Shown here: positions 1-7,489 of the stretch, one piece after another
How positions within the stretch are numbered: the stretch's first letter is position 1
Layout of the letters: every line of letters starts with the position of its first letter
Assembly: GCA_003560175.1 (NCBI GenBank)
Contig: PWIZ01000160.1
Span: forward strand, 1-12,636
Direction of reading: 5' to 3'
DNA length: 12,636 nt
From: Halomonas sp.
Lineage (GTDB): Bacteria; Pseudomonadota; Gammaproteobacteria; Pseudomonadales; Halomonadaceae
Made by a program: the position numbers and the translations under genes
Notes under the pieces: generated by a model
Databases searched by the model: none
What the model saw: only the letters and a program-made list of their open reading frames with translations
Told to the model about the DNA's origin: nothing

Positions 1-428
1 GGAGAGAAGCGGCGGATCACCCGGCCTTCCCTGCCCACCAGAAACTTGGTGAAATTCCACTTGATCGCCGTGGTGCCCAGCACGCCGGGAGCCTCCTTGC
101 GGAGTTCCACGAACAGCGGGTGAGCGCCGGCGCCGTTGACCTTCACCTTCTCCATCAGCGGAAAGCTGACCTGGTACTCTCGGGCGCTGAGGGTGCAGAA
201 GTCCAGGGCAGATTCCGGCGACTGGTGGCCGAACTGGTTGCAGGGAAAGCCGATCACCGCGAAACCCCGCTCTCGATAGCGGCGGTAAAGGCGCTCGAGT
301 TCCTTCAGCTGCGGCGTGAAGCCACAGCGGCTGGCGACGTTGACGATGAGCAGCACCTGGCCACGCAGCGCGCCGAAGTTGAAGGGCTCACCCTGGGCAG
401 TGCGGCACTGATGGTCGTGAATGGACAT
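1..428 (-). CDS. Glutathione peroxidase family thiol peroxidase (3' end beyond window)
   Basis: This GPx-fold enzyme reduces hydrogen and lipid peroxides in the cytoplasm; no signal peptide is visible. The 142 readable residues start MSIHDHQ. The signature NVASRCGFTPQ holds the peroxidatic residue as Cys35, not selenocysteine. GFPCNQFG follows at about 60-67, and IKWNFTKFLV (122-131) carries the Trp and Asn of the catalytic tetrad. A further cysteine, Cys78, in the context FC-x5-Y-x-V-x-FP matches the resolving cysteine of yeast Gpx3. That points to a 2-Cys, thioredoxin-reduced peroxidase, although the family name is glutathione peroxidase. Family members have about 160 residues, so only about 18 are missing at the left edge. 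The start at 428 is the only ATG that precedes the conserved N-terminus; a weak AAGG lies about 8 bases upstream. It begins 26 bases after the transglutaminase stop, so it is probably the last gene of that operon. The family is secure; the choice between gpx and btuE naming is not. Confidence 0.93.
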   Translation of the reverse strand, partial: MSIHDHQCRTAQGEPFNFGALRGQVLLIVNVASRCGFTPQLKELERLYRRYRERGFAVIGFPCNQFGHQSPESALDFCTLSAREYQVSFPLMEKVKVNGAGAHPLFVELRKEAPGVLGTTAIKWNFTKFLVGREGRVIRRFS

Positions 429-454
429 GCGCGGGCCTTGATGGTCGATAGCCC

Positions 455-2620
455 TTACGATGCCACGCCGTCTGCGCCCGCGCTACCCCCCTGGCGGCGA
501 GCGCTACCCCCCTGGCGGCGAGGAAGGCGCCGCAGCCGTCTTCGCACCTCGGCCACCCGCCGGGACAGCTGGCGGGTTCGCTCCCGGCGCTCCTCTCTCC
601 CCAGGGAGGCATAGCGCAGCCGCTCCAGGTGGTGAGCACAGTCGCGCAGCGACGGCCCCGCCTCGGCGACTTCATCGGCCACCCGCCGCAGATGGGCCGA
701 GGGAGATTCGCCGGGCCGCGGCCCCAGACCCCGGCGAGCGAGCCAGTGCTGCAGGCGGTGAATGCGCAGCGCCTCATCACGCGCCTCTCGATGGTGCCGC
801 CAGGCCAGACGCAGCAGCGCAGCAAACCCGGCAGTGCCACTGGCGGCCATCAGCAGCCCCAGTACACCCCCCAGCCAGCCGCGACCGGGGGCAAGTCCCA
901 CCAGCCAGTCCCACAGGGCGTAAAGCCGAGCGGTCACCCTGGTCATCAGGGCGTTGCGTGCCTCGCGCTGGTAACCGATCACGCCGCGCTGCCAGCGGTA
1001 CTCCATACGCTCCCAGTCCAGGCGCAGGCGGTTGACCCAGCCCACCTCGCGCAGGCGCAACGGCGAGAAGGGGGCATCGGCCAGGAAGGCCTCGCGGCCA
1101 TCGGCGACGGCCAAGGCCCCCTGCTCGATACGCTCCGGCGCGATGGCCGCGGTGGGATCGATACGCTGCCAGGCGCCGTCGAGCCACACCTCCACCCAGG
1201 CGTGGGCGTCATAGTCACGAAGGGTGAAGTGGCCGTCGGGGTGGCGCTCGCCGCCCAGAAAGCCCGCCACCACTCGCGCCGGCAGGCCCGCCCCGCGAGA
1301 CAGCACCGTCATGGCCGAGGCGTAGTGGGTGCAGTAGCCGGCGCGGCTCTCGAAGAGGAACTCATCGACCCGATCGGCAGAGGTCAGCCGCGGCGGCGAC
1401 AAGGTGTAGCGGAACGGGGCCTCGCCGAAGCGCGCCATGATGGCCGCCAGGAAGGCGCGGGGCTCGCCGCCGCTCTCTCGCCACAGCCGCTCGGCCAGCT
1501 CGCGGGTGCGGGGGTTGCCTTCAGCGGGCAACAGGGCGTGCCAGGCGGAGCCGGCCGGGTCGGGGTTGGCCGGCGCCAGGCCGGTACTGCCCATGCGCAG
1601 CAGGCTTCGCGAGGCCAGCGGCGAGGTGCCCTCCAGGGTGCCGTCGGCCAGGAAGCGCTGGGGTTCGTCGGTGGTCAAGGGCGCCCCCAGCGAGGGGCGC
1701 CAGGGACGGCTATCCGGCTCCAGCAGCAACTCCACCTCGAAGCGTGGCGCCTCATCGAGCCAGGTCGAGCGGCGGCCTTCGGCAACGAACGCGTCCAGCG
1801 GGCGGCCCAGGGTGGCGGCCAGGTGCTCGGGCGTGGTCCGCCGCCAGCGTTCGCCGTCGAAATCGGAGAGGGTATAGACCCGCCAGTAGCGCTCCGCCGG
1901 GGCCGGCTCGAGGCCATCGAAGCGCGCCCGAAAGGCGCGGGCGTCGCTGCGGGAGAGCTGGGCGATATCGCCCGGGGCGATCTCGTCGGTGAGCCCGGTG
2001 GAGGCACGGTCCGCCTGGGGCAGATTCCACAGTGGCCCCAGGCGCGGAAAGACCGCAAACAGCATCAGCATCAGCGGCGCCGAGAGCATCAGCAGCCAGG
2101 CACTCTCCCGCCAGGCCCGGCGCGAATCGCCCCCGGAGAGCCACACCAGCGAGTGAACCAGCCAGGCCAGCACCACCAGCCCGCCGGCGGCCATCGGGAT
2201 GCCCTGGTCATGCAGGAAGGCCACGCTGGTCGCCACCAGCCCGATCGCCACCACCACCCGGCCGTCGCGGCGGCTGTGGGTCTCGAGCAGCTTGAGCAGG
2301 TAGACCCCGAGCAGCAGGCCGATTATCGCTTCCATCTGCCCCAGGGTGCCGTAGTGCAGCCACAGGCCGCCGGTCAGGGCCCCCACCCCCGCCAGGCGCA
2401 GCAGCACGCCGGCACGCCCCAGGCGGCGGCGCAGCTGCAGATAGCGATAGCCGGCCACCAGAGCGGCGATGGCCGCGAGCCAGGCCGGCATCCAGGACAG
2501 ATGCAGGGCCAGCACCAGACACTGTCCGAGAAACAGCTGACGCAGCATGACGCCGCTGAGCGCCTGGCCGTCGGCCAGCACCGCCTCGCCGCCGACGCGA
2601 CCGGTCATCCTGCGCTTCAT
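455..2620 (-). CDS. tgpA: TgpA-type membrane transglutaminase (DUF3488 / transglutaminase core / DUF4129)
   Basis: A 721-residue inner-membrane protein with a transglutaminase-like domain on the periplasmic side. Six or so hydrophobic segments fill residues 28-192 (DUF3488/TgpA N-terminal region). The papain-like core has Cys430 in AGYCTHYASAM, His473 in DAHAWVEVW and Asp488 in RIDPT, so the catalytic triad is complete. A last membrane segment lies at about 583-606, followed by a cytoplasmic DUF4129-like tail ending in an Arg-rich stretch and a duplicated RRQGGSA heptapeptide. The open frame extends upstream to 2890, but I chose ATG 2620: a strong GGGGAGGGGG site precedes it, homologues begin near here, and it overlaps the DUF58 stop by 4 bases (ATGA). 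That overlap suggests translational coupling. The Pseudomonas aeruginosa homologue TgpA is reported as essential and sits beside moxR and DUF58 genes as here. The physiological substrate is not known, and protease or transglutaminase activity cannot be told apart from sequence. Confidence 0.93.
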   Translation of the reverse strand: MKRRMTGRVGGEAVLADGQALSGVMLRQLFLGQCLVLALHLSWMPAWLAAIAALVAGYRYLQLRRRLGRAGVLLRLAGVGALTGGLWLHYGTLGQMEAIIGLLLGVYLLKLLETHSRRDGRVVVAIGLVATSVAFLHDQGIPMAAGGLVVLAWLVHSLVWLSGGDSRRAWRESAWLLMLSAPLMLMLFAVFPRLGPLWNLPQADRASTGLTDEIAPGDIAQLSRSDARAFRARFDGLEPAPAERYWRVYTLSDFDGERWRRTTPEHLAATLGRPLDAFVAEGRRSTWLDEAPRFEVELLLEPDSRPWRPSLGAPLTTDEPQRFLADGTLEGTSPLASRSLLRMGSTGLAPANPDPAGSAWHALLPAEGNPRTRELAERLWRESGGEPRAFLAAIMARFGEAPFRYTLSPPRLTSADRVDEFLFESRAGYCTHYASAMTVLSRGAGLPARVVAGFLGGERHPDGHFTLRDYDAHAWVEVWLDGAWQRIDPTAAIAPERIEQGALAVADGREAFLADAPFSPLRLREVGWVNRLRLDWERMEYRWQRGVIGYQREARNALMTRVTARLYALWDWLVGLAPGRGWLGGVLGLLMAASGTAGFAALLRLAWRHHREARDEALRIHRLQHWLARRGLGPRPGESPSAHLRRVADEVAEAGPSLRDCAHHLERLRYASLGREERRERTRQLSRRVAEVRRRLRRLPRRQGGSARRQGGSAGADGVAS
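481..522. repeat. Perfect 21-bp tandem duplication in the tgpA 3' end
   Basis: Two adjacent identical 21-base units (481-501 and 502-522) each contain TACCCCCCTGGCGGCGAG. On the minus strand they encode RRQGGSA twice, near residues 701-714 of the transglutaminase. The unit length keeps the frame, so gain or loss of a copy would change the tail by seven residues without truncating the protein. A run of six Cs lies in each unit. It probably arose by replication slippage. Confidence 0.9.
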
Positions 2621-3543
2621 CGTCCCCCTCCCCGTTCGCCCGAGGGTGAAAAGCGGGCCAGCGCCGCCAGGGCCTGGCGCCGCTGATGGGGACCCTCGCC
2701 CTGGGGCAGGGTCACGCCGGGCAGGCGCAGGCCATAGCGGTCGCCGGCCCGGTGATGGGCCAGCACCCGGGCACAGAGCAGGGAGAGCCGCCGCTCGGAG
2801 TCGCCTCGGCAGGCGTCGTAGTCGAGCCACAGCTGCTGGCGGGGCGGCAGACTGAAGGCCTTGGCGGCCAGCACCCCGGTGCGGCTCCACTGCTTCCAGG
2901 CCAGCCGAGCCGGGCTGTCGCCGGGCTGGGCGCGGCGCAGTCCGGTGAAGTCGGTGGCCTCCAGGCCCTCGCCGGCGTGGCGGTGCTGTGGTTCGTCATC
3001 GTCCAGGGGCCGCGGATAGACCAGCATCCGCTCGTCGCTCTCGAGCCAGGCCAGAGTGCGCACCAGCCCCAGCGGCCAGCGGGTCTCCAGGCGCAGCAGC
3101 GGCAGGCGCTGCTCGCCGCGTACTGGGGCCGGCAGGGCCAGGATGGCCTCGCCTTGCCCCTCGGGCAGGTCGATGCGCGCCGAAGCATCCCCGGCGTGGA
3201 GCTCCAGCGCCGTGCGCGGTCGCCCACCGGCCAGCACCACCCCCAGACGCGCCTCGCCGCCGGCGAACACCTCCCGGGGCAGGCGCAGGGTGGGGGTGAC
3301 GCCGAGCAGGTTGTGCCAGGTGCGCAGCAGGGCCACCGCGCCCAGGCCGAACAGCCAGAACGCTAGCACGTAGGCGAGGGTGTTCTGGTAGTTGATGCCG
3401 AACAACAGCAGGAGCAAGAGCAGCAGCGCCCAGCCCAGCCCGAAACGAGTCGGCAGCAGGAAGAGCCGCCGCTGGGGCAGCGGAATGCCCGGCGCAATCG
3501 CCAGGCGTCGCCACCAGCGCTCGCCGAGCGTCGTCCCCTTCAT
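2617..3543 (-). CDS. DUF58 domain membrane protein
   Basis: A 308-residue protein that accompanies MoxR ATPases and transglutaminase-like proteins in many bacteria. After a basic N-terminus, two membrane helices lie at about 36-51 and 54-73, and the rest is soluble. The DUF58 signature DFTGLRRAQPGDSPARLAW is at 198-216, followed by KQWSRTGVLAAKAF. Next comes LWLDYDACRGDSERRLS (238-254), where VWA-type proteins carry the DxSxS metal site. Here both serines are missing (D-Y-D-A-C), so metal binding of the classical type is doubtful. The open frame reaches back to 3645, but that would overlap moxR by about 100 bases. ATG 3543, two bases after the moxR stop (TGAGCATG), fits better, although it has no clear Shine-Dalgarno sequence and probably relies on ribosomes finishing moxR. 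It ends in a 4-base overlap with tgpA. Family assignment is firm; the biochemical role is unknown. Confidence 0.9.
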   Translation of the reverse strand: MKGTTLGERWWRRLAIAPGIPLPQRRLFLLPTRFGLGWALLLLLLLLFGINYQNTLAYVLAFWLFGLGAVALLRTWHNLLGVTPTLRLPREVFAGGEARLGVVLAGGRPRTALELHAGDASARIDLPEGQGEAILALPAPVRGEQRLPLLRLETRWPLGLVRTLAWLESDERMLVYPRPLDDDEPQHRHAGEGLEATDFTGLRRAQPGDSPARLAWKQWSRTGVLAAKAFSLPPRQQLWLDYDACRGDSERRLSLLCARVLAHHRAGDRYGLRLPGVTLPQGEGPHQRRQALAALARFSPSGERGGGR

Positions 3544-3545
3544 GC

Positions 3546-4472
3546 TCAAGCCGTCACCGGAACCCGGGCCAGCAGATGCCTCGCCAGAGCCTCGCCCTCC
3601 TCCCGCCGACCGTTGCTCAGGCGGTGGCCCGCCACCGGCTCCCATACCGCCTGAACGTCTTCGGGTAGCGCATGGTCGCGCCCCTCGAGCAGCGCCCAGC
3701 CCCGCGCCGCCTTCAACAGCGCCAGCGCACCGCGCGTGGAGAGCCCCCAGGCCAGCTCAGGGTGGTCACGACTGGCGGCCACCAGCGCCTGGACATAGTC
3801 GAGCAGCGCATCGGCCACGTGGATACCGTCCAGCCGTGCCTGCCAGGCGCGCAGACGCTCGGCATTCAGCAGCACCGGCAGGGCCTCGAGGCGGACTCGT
3901 CCGGCACGGCCGCGCAGGATCTCCCGCTCGGCGCCGCGATCCGGATAGCCCAGCGAGAGGCGCATCAGGAAGCGATCGAGCTGGGACTCCGGCAGGGGGA
4001 AGGTGCCGGCCTGCTCCTGGGGATTCTGGGTGGCGATCACGAAGAAGGGATCGGGCAGCGGGCGGGTCTCCCCCTCAACGGTCACCCGCCCCTCCTCCAT
4101 CGCTTCGAGGAGGGCGCTCTGGGTCTTGGGAGTGGCGCGGTTGATCTCGTCGGCCAGCACCACTCCGTGGAAGATGGGGCCGGGATGGAAGGTGAAACGC
4201 GCCTCGCGGGGGTCGAACACCGAGACCCCGAGCACATCGGCGGGCAGCAGGTCGCTGGTGAACTGCAGGCGCTGCATGTCGAGCCCGGTGGCACGCGCCA
4301 GTGACTGGGCCAGGGTGGTCTTGCCCAGCCCCGGCAGGTCCTCGATCAGCAGGTGGCCGCGGCACAGCAGGCAGCAGAGCGCCAGGCGCACCTCCCGGGT
4401 CTTGCCCAGCACCACCCCCTCCAGGGCCGCCACCACGGCTTCCAGATCGCTGAGCCGCGCCGGACGGTTCAT
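3546..4472 (-). CDS. MoxR-family AAA+ ATPase
   Basis: A cytosolic 308-residue AAA+ ATPase of the MoxR group, which is thought to act as a chaperone for partner proteins encoded next to it. All nucleotide-handling motifs are intact: Walker A LPGLGKTT (46-53, Lys51), Walker B VVLADEIN (104-111, Asp108/Glu109), sensor 1 in IATQNP (Asn150), a probable arginine finger in QLDRFLMR (Arg167), and sensor 2 in GLSTRGALALLKAARGWAL (Arg247). The length is typical for the family. ATG 4472 overlaps the upstream Nudix stop as ATGA (4469-4472), and the stop is two bases before the DUF58 start. Gene order moxR-DUF58-transglutaminase is recurrent in proteobacteria. The likely clients are therefore the two membrane proteins downstream, but this is inferred from order only. 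Confidence 0.95.
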   Translation of the reverse strand: MNRPARLSDLEAVVAALEGVVLGKTREVRLALCCLLCRGHLLIEDLPGLGKTTLAQSLARATGLDMQRLQFTSDLLPADVLGVSVFDPREARFTFHPGPIFHGVVLADEINRATPKTQSALLEAMEEGRVTVEGETRPLPDPFFVIATQNPQEQAGTFPLPESQLDRFLMRLSLGYPDRGAEREILRGRAGRVRLEALPVLLNAERLRAWQARLDGIHVADALLDYVQALVAASRDHPELAWGLSTRGALALLKAARGWALLEGRDHALPEDVQAVWEPVAGHRLSNGRREEGEALARHLLARVPVTA

Positions 4473-5014
4473 GGCCCGGCCTCCAGCAGGCCGCCATCAA
4501 GCAGCACCTGCAGCGCCTGGCGGGTATCCGGAGTGACCCCGGGAAGCTCGAGGGCCTCGGCGGGCGTGCACCAGAACACCTCGGCCACCTCCTCGGCCTG
4601 CAGCGCCAGCGGGCCGTCGTGTTCGACCAGAAACAGGCTGCCGTAGATATGATTGCCACCCTCGGCGTGAACGAAGCCCCCGGCGGGGCGCAGCGGCACG
4701 CCGCGGATGCCCAGCTCCTCCGCCAGCTCGCGTCGCGCCGCCAGGTGTTCCGCTTCGCCGGCTCCCACCACGCCGCCAGCGGCAAGGTCGATCCCGCCGG
4801 GGAAGACCTCTTTGGTCAGGGTGCGGCGCTGCACGCAGATCTCGCCGCGGGCGTTGCACACCACGATATAGGTGGCGCGATGCCAGAAGCGGAAACGCCG
4901 CATGGCGACGCGCCAGGCGCTGCCGCAAGGACGGTTGCGGGCATCCACCAGCTGGATCCGCTCGCGGGCGACATGCGGCGTCGGCAGCGGGTCGTCGCGA
5001 AGGACGTCGGTCAT
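4469..5014 (-). CDS. yfcD: YfcD-type Nudix hydrolase
   Basis: A 181-residue cytosolic Nudix enzyme similar along its length to Escherichia coli YfcD. Shared stretches include HRATYIVV (45-52), VQRRTLTKE, AAGGVVGAGE and LQAEEVAEVFW. The Nudix box G-x5-E-x7-REUxEExGU is complete at residues 81-103 (GVVGAGE, then RELAEELGI), so magnesium-dependent cleavage of a nucleoside-diphosphate-linked substrate is expected. The YfcD group is also close to isopentenyl-diphosphate isomerase in fold, and its substrate is not established. The frame allows a start at 5041, but ATG 5014 has GGGGAG six bases upstream, whereas the other in-frame ATG start has no site at proper distance. It is the first gene of the five-gene minus-strand operon and overlaps moxR by 4 bases. 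It runs divergent to the aidB-like gene, with about 116 bases between the two starts. Confidence 0.9.
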   Translation of the reverse strand: MTDVLRDDPLPTPHVARERIQLVDARNRPCGSAWRVAMRRFRFWHRATYIVVCNARGEICVQRRTLTKEVFPGGIDLAAGGVVGAGEAEHLAARRELAEELGIRGVPLRPAGGFVHAEGGNHIYGSLFLVEHDGPLALQAEEVAEVFWCTPAEALELPGVTPDTRQALQVLLDGGLLEAGP

Positions 5015-5070
5015 GGGCATCTCCCCAAGGAAATGTCCCAAGCCTACCCAGTCGGCGCCACGCCGTCACG

Positions 5071-5099
5071 TTGACCGCGCCCCATCCAGCCACCATGCT
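5071..5099 (+). promoter_or_regulatory. Possible sigma70 promoter of the aidB-like gene
   Basis: TTGACC at 5071-5076 is a good -35 element. Seventeen bases later CATGCT (5094-5099) is a poor but correctly spaced -10. It would start transcription roughly 25-30 bases before ATG 5131. No Ada-box-like AAAGCGCA sequence is visible in this 116-base divergent gap, so alkylation control as in E. coli aidB is not supported by the sequence. Confidence 0.3.
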
Positions 5100-5130
5100 C
5101 AATGCAACCCCTCGCTGCTGGAGGTGCGCC

Positions 5131-6807
5131 ATGTCCGACCAGGCTCCCCGCACCCGGCTGGCCACCCATCGGGTGACCAACCAGCCCGCCCCGCCAGGCG
5201 ACATCGACCTGCTGGAGGCCGACCTCCCCCTGCGCGAGGCCCTGGCCCGCGAGGCCCCTGACTGGGTGCCCCGCCGCCTGGCCCCACTGGGCCGCGAGGC
5301 CGGCAGTGAGCGCATCCAGACCCTGGGCGAGGCCGCCAACCGCCACCCGCCGGAGCTGCGCCTCTTCGACCGCCACGGCCGGCGCCTGGACGAGGTCAGC
5401 TATCACCCCGCTTACCACGAGCTGATGCACCTGGCCATCGACCACGGCTGGCACGCCGTGGCCTGGCAGGAGGAGGGCCGCGGCGGCCACCAGGCCCATG
5501 TGGCGGCCCTCTATCTGCTCACCCAGGCCGAGCCGGGGGTCTGCTGTCCGGTCACCATGACCCATGCCGCCATGCCGGTGCTGCGCCACTCCCCTCGGGC
5601 GAAGGCCCGCTGGGCCCCGGGGTTGCTGGCCTGGGACTACGACCCTCGCCCCCTGCCGGCCACCGAGAAGTCGGGACTTACCTTCGGCATGGCGATGACC
5701 GAGAAGCAGGGCGGCAGCGATGTGCGCTCCAATTCCACGCGAGCCGACCCTCTCGCTGCCACGGGAGCCGCCCCCGGCGCGGTGGGCTGGCGGCTCACCG
5801 GCCACAAGTGGTTCTGCAGTGCGCCCATGTCCGACGCCTTCCTGACCCTGGCCCAGACCGACGAGGGGCTCGGCTGCTTCCTGGTCCCGCGCTTCACCCC
5901 GGACGGGGAGCGCAATGCCATCGAGCTGCAGCGGCTCAAGGAGAAGTGCGGCAACCGCGCCAACGCCTCGGCGGAGATCGAGTACCGCGGCGCCTGGGCC
6001 GAGCCCATCGGCCCTCCAGGACGCGGCATCGCCACCCTCCTCGAGATGGTCCAGCAGACCCGCCTGGACGCCGCCACTGCGCCGGTGGGCATGATGCGCC
6101 AGGCGCTGCTGGCGGCCTGGCAGCACGTGCGCGAGCGCCACGCCTTCGGCCGGGCGCTGGCCGAACAGCCCCTGATGCAGGCGGTGATCGCCGACCTGGC
6201 CCTGGAGGTGGAAGCCGGGGTGGCGCTGGCGATGCGCGTCGCCCGGGCCTTCGACGGCGCCGCTCGCGGCGACGATAGCGAACGCGCCCTGGCCCGGCTG
6301 CTGCCGGCACTGGCCAAGTACTGGCACAACAAGCGGGGCCCCGGCTTCATGGCCGAGGCCATGGAGTGCCTGGGCGGCATCGGCTACGTGGAGGAGTCAC
6401 CCCTGGCGCGGCTCTATCGGGAGGCGCCGGTCAACTCGATCTGGGAGGGCTCGGGAAACGTGATCTGCCTGGACGTGCTGCGGGTGCTGGCCCGCCACCC
6501 CGAGGCGCTGGCCGCCTTCTGGCAGGAGGTGGCGCCCGCACGGGGCCAGGATCGCCATCTGGATGCCACCCTGGCCAAGCTGGAGCGGCTGGCGGCCGAA
6601 CCCGCGGAGCGTCTTGAGCCCCGCGCCCGTTGGCTGGTGCAGCGACTGGCCCAGTGCCTGCAGGCAGCGCTGTTGGTGCAGCACGCCCCCGCGGAGGTGG
6701 CCGACACCTTCTGCGCCACACGGCTGGGCGGCGAGGCCGGCCCCGTCTACGGCGTGTTGCCCGGAGGCTCGCCCATCGCCGCACTGCTGAGGCGCATCGC
6801 GCCATGA
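5131..6807 (+). CDS. aidB: AidB-type acyl-CoA dehydrogenase homologue (isovaleryl-CoA dehydrogenase-like flavoprotein)
   Basis: A 558-residue FAD-dependent acyl-CoA dehydrogenase-fold protein of the AidB group. It lines up with E. coli AidB over its whole length: TH-x-V-x-NQP near the N-terminus, YHPAYHELM (91-99), GMAMTEKQGGSDVRSN (186-201, flavin-binding loop), GHKWF (224-228), LKEKCGNRANAS (269-280), ECLGGIGYVEES (412-423) and APVNSIWEGSGNVICLDVLRVL (432-453). Glu439 lies where related dehydrogenases have the catalytic base. In E. coli the protein is induced by alkylation stress and binds DNA through its C-terminal part, which is moderately diverged here. The frame is open from 5071, but ATG 5131 follows a GGAGG five to six bases away and matches the AidB N-terminus. 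It stands alone on its strand, with its promoter in the gap shared with the Nudix operon, and meets the exporter gene tail to tail. The true substrate is unknown; a branched or short acyl-CoA is likely. Confidence 0.93.
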   Translation: MSDQAPRTRLATHRVTNQPAPPGDIDLLEADLPLREALAREAPDWVPRRLAPLGREAGSERIQTLGEAANRHPPELRLFDRHGRRLDEVSYHPAYHELMHLAIDHGWHAVAWQEEGRGGHQAHVAALYLLTQAEPGVCCPVTMTHAAMPVLRHSPRAKARWAPGLLAWDYDPRPLPATEKSGLTFGMAMTEKQGGSDVRSNSTRADPLAATGAAPGAVGWRLTGHKWFCSAPMSDAFLTLAQTDEGLGCFLVPRFTPDGERNAIELQRLKEKCGNRANASAEIEYRGAWAEPIGPPGRGIATLLEMVQQTRLDAATAPVGMMRQALLAAWQHVRERHAFGRALAEQPLMQAVIADLALEVEAGVALAMRVARAFDGAARGDDSERALARLLPALAKYWHNKRGPGFMAEAMECLGGIGYVEESPLARLYREAPVNSIWEGSGNVICLDVLRVLARHPEALAAFWQEVAPARGQDRHLDATLAKLERLAAEPAERLEPRARWLVQRLAQCLQAALLVQHAPAEVADTFCATRLGGEAGPVYGVLPGGSPIAALLRRIAP

Positions 6808-6834
6808 GAGCACCAGAGGCCTGCCCGGGCGGCA

Positions 6835-6850
6835 GTGCCCCTCGCGGCAC
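6835..6850. terminator. Weak hairpin between convergent genes
   Basis: GTGCC and GGCAC are separated by a six-base loop in the 48-base gap between the aidB-like stop and the exporter stop. There is no T-run on either side, so it is a weak candidate for a shared transcription end point. Confidence 0.2.
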
Positions 6851-6855
6851 GCGGC

Positions 6856-7473
6856 TTACGCCAGCGGCCCGGCCACCACTCGCAGCGCCAGGGCCAGCAA
6901 CAGCACACCGGTAATGCGATTGATCCAGTGGGAGCGTGCCTGCAGCCAGGGCAGGACCCGGGAGTGTGAGAGCCCCACCGCCACCAGCACGTACCAGGCG
7001 CCGTCGATGATCATCGCCGTGAACACGATCACCGCCTTGGCGGCCAGGCTCATGTCGGACGTGACGAACTGACTGAGCAGGGCGATAAAGAACAGGATCA
7101 GCTTGGGGTTGCCCAGCGCCACCAGCATGCCCTCGCGGGCCGCCTGGCGCCGGGTGGTGGGCACCGCCCCCGCCACCAGTGGCCCTGCGCGGCCCGCACG
7201 CAGGGCCTGGATACCCAGCCAGGCCAGATAGGCCGCACCGCCCCAGGTGATCACCTGAAACAGCATCGGCTGGCGCACGATCAGGGCGCCGAGCCCCCAC
7301 ACCGTCAACAGCGCATAGAGGCCCACGCCCAGCGCATGGGAGAGCCCGGCCACCACTCCGGGGGCGCGCCCCCCGCCCAGCGTATGACGCAGCACCAGGG
7401 CCAGACTGGGCCCCGGCGACATGGCCCCCATGGCGCAGACCGCCGCCAGGGAGAGCCAGAGGGAAAACGGCAT
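6856..7473 (-). CDS. LysE/RhtB-family amino-acid exporter
   Basis: A 205-residue inner-membrane protein with about six hydrophobic segments, the usual size and layout of LysE/RhtB efflux proteins. The hallmark AMSPGPSLALVLRH is at residues 17-30 in the first helix region, and the second conserved motif LVALGNPKLILFF is at 117-129. The family exports amino acids or derivatives such as homoserine, threonine or lysine by proton antiport; the substrate cannot be read from sequence. The frame continues upstream to 7557 across the rnk 3' end, but ATG 7473 (MPFSLWL) gives a proper family N-terminus. A GAGGGGG lies about 11 bases upstream, a slightly long spacing. It starts 16 bases after the rnk stop, so the two are probably co-transcribed. 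Confidence 0.92.
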   Translation of the reverse strand: MPFSLWLSLAAVCAMGAMSPGPSLALVLRHTLGGGRAPGVVAGLSHALGVGLYALLTVWGLGALIVRQPMLFQVITWGGAAYLAWLGIQALRAGRAGPLVAGAVPTTRRQAAREGMLVALGNPKLILFFIALLSQFVTSDMSLAAKAVIVFTAMIIDGAWYVLVAVGLSHSRVLPWLQARSHWINRITGVLLLALALRVVAGPLA

Positions 7474-7489
7474 GATGGAAAGCGCCCCC

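Noticed and set aside
629..2686. 685-codon open frame on the plus strand
   Set aside because: It lies antisense to the transglutaminase gene, is rich in Q, G, A and H without any domain pattern, and is a product of GC-rich third positions of the real gene.
5044..6327. 427-codon open frame on the minus strand
   Set aside because: It is antisense to the aidB-like gene, with low-complexity composition and no recognisable motifs, while the plus frame is a full AidB homologue.
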